Positions 61,803-64,000 of a stretch of 64,000 nt of DNA are shown piece after piece (position 1 is the stretch's first letter; each line of letters opens with the position of its first letter). The notes beneath the pieces are model-generated. The model was given only the letters and a program-made list of their open reading frames with translations, made no database searches and was not told the origin of the DNA. The stretch is from Actinomycetales bacterium (GTDB lineage: Bacteria > Actinomycetota > Actinomycetes > Actinomycetales > Dermatophilaceae): the NCBI GenBank assembly GCA_016715285.1, contig JADKAO010000003.1:310001-374000 (forward strand). Direction: 5' to 3'. A program made the position numbers and the translations under genes.

Positions 61803-64000
61803 CCTCGACAGCCCACCGTCCAGTCCCGACCCGCACGGGACTGGACCTGCGGCTGCTGATCCCGTCCCTTGCCGCGTGGTGCGTTGCCGTGACGTTGCTA
61901 TGGTCGGGCGCCCGCACCGTGATCGTGGCTGGTGTTGCCGGCGTGTCGCTGCTGTCGTCGGCGTGGTTTGTGGCGCGATCTCGGGTCCGTGCGCGCTCGT
62001 GCCACCGAGGACACAGTCGGGCGGTTTCCATGGGGCTCACCACTGGTGCGGTGGCTTTGGTCACGATGTGCTTGTCAGGGCACGAGCTGATCCGTGCGGC
62101 GGGCTACCTGGACGAGCTCGTCGACGCCCGGGCCACGGTGACCATCGTCGCGTTCGTCGAGTCGGATCCGCGACCCGTCTCGCCCCGTCCTGGCCGACGG
62201 GTGGAAGAGCGGCTGGTCACCGCTCGGCTCCGAGTCATCGAAGTGATGGGTCGGGGAATGGTGAGCGAGGTTTCCGCACCCCTTCTTGTCGTCGGCGACG
62301 ACCGTTGGCTGGCCGTTGCCTACGGTGAACAAATCCGAGCGGTCGGTCGCCTGGTCGCGGCGGAGGCGGGCGACGATGTCGTCGCCATCCTGCAGGGGGC
62401 CAAGGCACCCGAGGTCATGGCTGAGGCACCGGCCGTGTTGCGCGGCGCGGCATACGTGCGAACGCGTTTCCGGGAAGCGACCGCGCTCCTCCCCGCCGAC
62501 CCAGCCGGGCTCGTCCCCGCCTTGGTTATTGGCGACACGAGTGCGACACCCGACGATCTCACTGCCGCGATGAAGGCGACAGGAATGTCGCACCTGAGCG
62601 CTGTTTCGGGCTCGAACGTGAGCCTGATCCTCGCGGCCGCCCTAGGGCTGTGTCGCGTGGTCGGGATTCGGCGGCGCTGGCGCCCAGTGCTGGCGGTCAT
62701 CCTGCTCGGCGGTTTCGTGGTTCTCACCCGGCCTGAGCCCTCGGTGGTGCGCGCCGCAGTGATGGGAGTGGTGGGGCTGGTCGGGATGTCCATGAATCGC
62801 CAACGAATGGCGGTCCCCGCACTGTCCACCGCGATCATCGCCCTGTTGTGTTGGGACCCATGGCTCGCCCGGTCGTACGGTTTTGCGTTGTCCGTACTCG
62901 CCACTCTCGGTCTGGTGCTGTTCGCCAGTTCGTGGGGGGAATGGATCGCGCGCCGGCTGCCGACATGGCTCGCAGGGATGGGTCCCGCCCTCGCGGTACC
63001 TCTCGCCGCCCAGGTCATGGTCGCTCCGGTGGTCGTGCTCCTGCAGGAGTCGGTCCAATTCGTGTCGTTGCCAGCAAACCTTCTCGCCGGGCCTCTCGTT
63101 GGTCCCGCCACGATCGGGGGTGTCGCGACTGCACTCGTATCTGTCGTCTGGATGCCAGCGGCACAGCTGGCCGCGTGGGTGCCTGGGGTTCCAGCCTGGG
63201 GGATCGCGGTGGTCGCCAGAGTGGCCGCGAGTATGCCGGGTGGTTCCGCGCCGTGGCCCGGGGGGCCGTGGGGTGCGGCTGCCTTGGGTGTGGTCTGTGT
63301 CATGGGCGTGGCTGCCGGGCCGTGGGTGGGGTACCAGGTTCGTGAGCGACCTGCGGCTGCCGTCGCGGCATTCGGGTTCCTGGTGGCAGGTCTTGCGCCG
63401 GTCTCGTCGGGCTGGGCTACGGGAGCATGGCGGTTCGTCGCGTGTGCCGTCGGTCAAGGGGATGCGCTCGTCGCCGCCTCAGGTCCGGGTCGCGCCGTGT
63501 TGATCGATGTGGGGCCGGACCCTGAACTTGTCAACGAGTGCCTGGATCGCCTCGGCATCCACACTCTTGACGCGATTGTCCTCACACACTTCCACGCTGA
63601 CCATGTGGCGGGCCTCGTCGGAGCCCTCCGTGGGAGATCCGTCGCGGAGATCATCACCTGTCCGATCCGGGACCCGCCCTACGAGGTGGACACCGTATTT
63701 GCGGCCGCAGCCCGCGCTGGAGTGCCGGTCTCTGAGGCGTATGCCGGGGACCGCTATGAGTGGGGTCTGGTCCAGGCCAGAGTTTGGTGGCCTGCGCGGG
63801 TGATTCGTGACGGATCGGTGCCCAACAACGCCTCGGTGGTGATGACCATGTCGGTTGGTGGCGGTGGTTCCGCTGCCAACGCACCCGAGTTGGCCGACGT
63901 CAGCGTCAACGTCGCACTCCTTGGCGACATCGAGCAGCCAAGTGCACGCGCAATCTTGAGCGCCTGGCGCCGTGATCCTGCGGCTGGCGCATGGCGGGTC
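61799..64000 (+). CDS. comEC: ComEC DNA internalisation channel, 3' truncated by window end
   Basis: 734 codons from GTG 61799 with no stop before the window end. Domains: N-terminal membrane helices and OB fold (about 1-250), competence membrane domain starting GMSHLSAVSGSNVSLILAAA (about 262-520) and a metallo-beta-lactamase domain with CAVGQGDALVAA at about 549 and LTHFHADHVAG at about 597. ComEC carries single strands into the cytoplasm; the lactamase domain may degrade the other strand. All key motifs visible here are intact. It is translationally coupled to comEA. Confidence 0.94.
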   Translation, partial: MTSTAHRPVPTRTGLDLRLLIPSLAAWCVAVTLLWSGARTVIVAGVAGVSLLSSAWFVARSRVRARSCHRGHSRAVSMGLTTGAVALVTMCLSGHELIRAAGYLDELVDARATVTIVAFVESDPRPVSPRPGRRVEERLVTARLRVIEVMGRGMVSEVSAPLLVVGDDRWLAVAYGEQIRAVGRLVAAEAGDDVVAILQGAKAPEVMAEAPAVLRGAAYVRTRFREATALLPADPAGLVPALVIGDTSATPDDLTAAMKATGMSHLSAVSGSNVSLILAAALGLCRVVGIRRRWRPVLAVILLGGFVVLTRPEPSVVRAAVMGVVGLVGMSMNRQRMAVPALSTAIIALLCWDPWLARSYGFALSVLATLGLVLFASSWGEWIARRLPTWLAGMGPALAVPLAAQVMVAPVVVLLQESVQFVSLPANLLAGPLVGPATIGGVATALVSVVWMPAAQLAAWVPGVPAWGIAVVARVAASMPGGSAPWPGGPWGAAALGVVCVMGVAAGPWVGYQVRERPAAAVAAFGFLVAGLAPVSSGWATGAWRFVACAVGQGDALVAASGPGRAVLIDVGPDPELVNECLDRLGIHTLDAIVLTHFHADHVAGLVGALRGRSVAEIITCPIRDPPYEVDTVFAAAARAGVPVSEAYAGDRYEWGLVQARVWWPARVIRDGSVPNNASVVMTMSVGGGGSAANAPELADVSVNVALLGDIEQPSARAILSAWRRDPAAGAWRV

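Overview
This is a high-GC (about two thirds G+C by eye) actinomycete chromosome segment. Gene order, GTG starts, mycothiol-linked and type VII-secretion-like families, and several apparently leaderless genes all fit Actinomycetes. A member of Micrococcales (for example the Intrasporangiaceae/Dermatophilaceae group) is my guess, not something the sequence proves. From about 17 kb to the right end the window follows the deep actinobacterial order known from the Mycobacterium tuberculosis Rv2471-Rv2415c interval: alpha-glucosidase, glbO, pepN, Rv2466c-like, rpiB, tig, clpP1, clpP2, clpX, valS, rne, rplU, rpmA, obg, proB, proA, nadD, rsfS, phosphatase, leuS, degV, comEA, comEC.

Layout. 1-4 kb: 3' end of an AlkZ-like glycosylase, an MFS transporter and a protein with three GNAT domains. 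4-9 kb: secA, an Rv3235-like protein, a LysM membrane protein and a conserved hypothetical. 9-13 kb: a HTH protein, a SAF (CpaB-like) plus CpaE-like ATPase pair, a wax ester/DGAT acyltransferase and a DUF6912-like protein. 13-17 kb: a broken phosphoesterase with a long poly-G tract, then two type VII-secretion-like genes. 17-23 kb: a four-gene minus-strand operon (pepN, mscS, glbO, GH13). 23-31.6 kb: protein folding, proteolysis and sugar genes with tRNA-Gly and tRNA-Pro. 31.6-34.8 kb: a small accessory insert (Cys peptidase-like protein, membrane protein, WXG-like trio) between clpX and valS. 34.9-51.9 kb: translation, RNA decay, proline and NAD genes, with two frameshifted genes and tRNA-Ala. 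52-55.8 kb: csp, a fused acyl-CoA carboxyltransferase, a thioesterase and a lysoplasmalogenase-like protein. 55.8-64 kb: leuS with a leader attenuator, degV, plsY, comEA and a 3'-truncated comEC. No stretch longer than 300 bases lacks a gene or gene remnant.

The most striking signal is not a gene. The octamer GTATGCCG (reverse CGGCATAC; extended form about GGTATGCCGTG) occurs about 100 times by hand count, roughly once per 650 bp, where base composition predicts two or three. It occurs in both orientations, in all three coding frames and between genes, and pairs of inverted copies form hairpins, including the terminator after clpP2. Density, length and terminator use resemble the DNA uptake sequences of Neisseria and Pasteurellaceae, and the same window carries comEA, comEC and Tad-pilus-like genes. 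I propose a candidate actinobacterial DNA uptake sequence; a HIP1-like, Chi-like or methylation-linked motif remains possible.

Sequence quality caution: a 41-G run and at least three frameshifted genes suggest assembly or consensus errors in places, so broken genes here may be intact in the organism.
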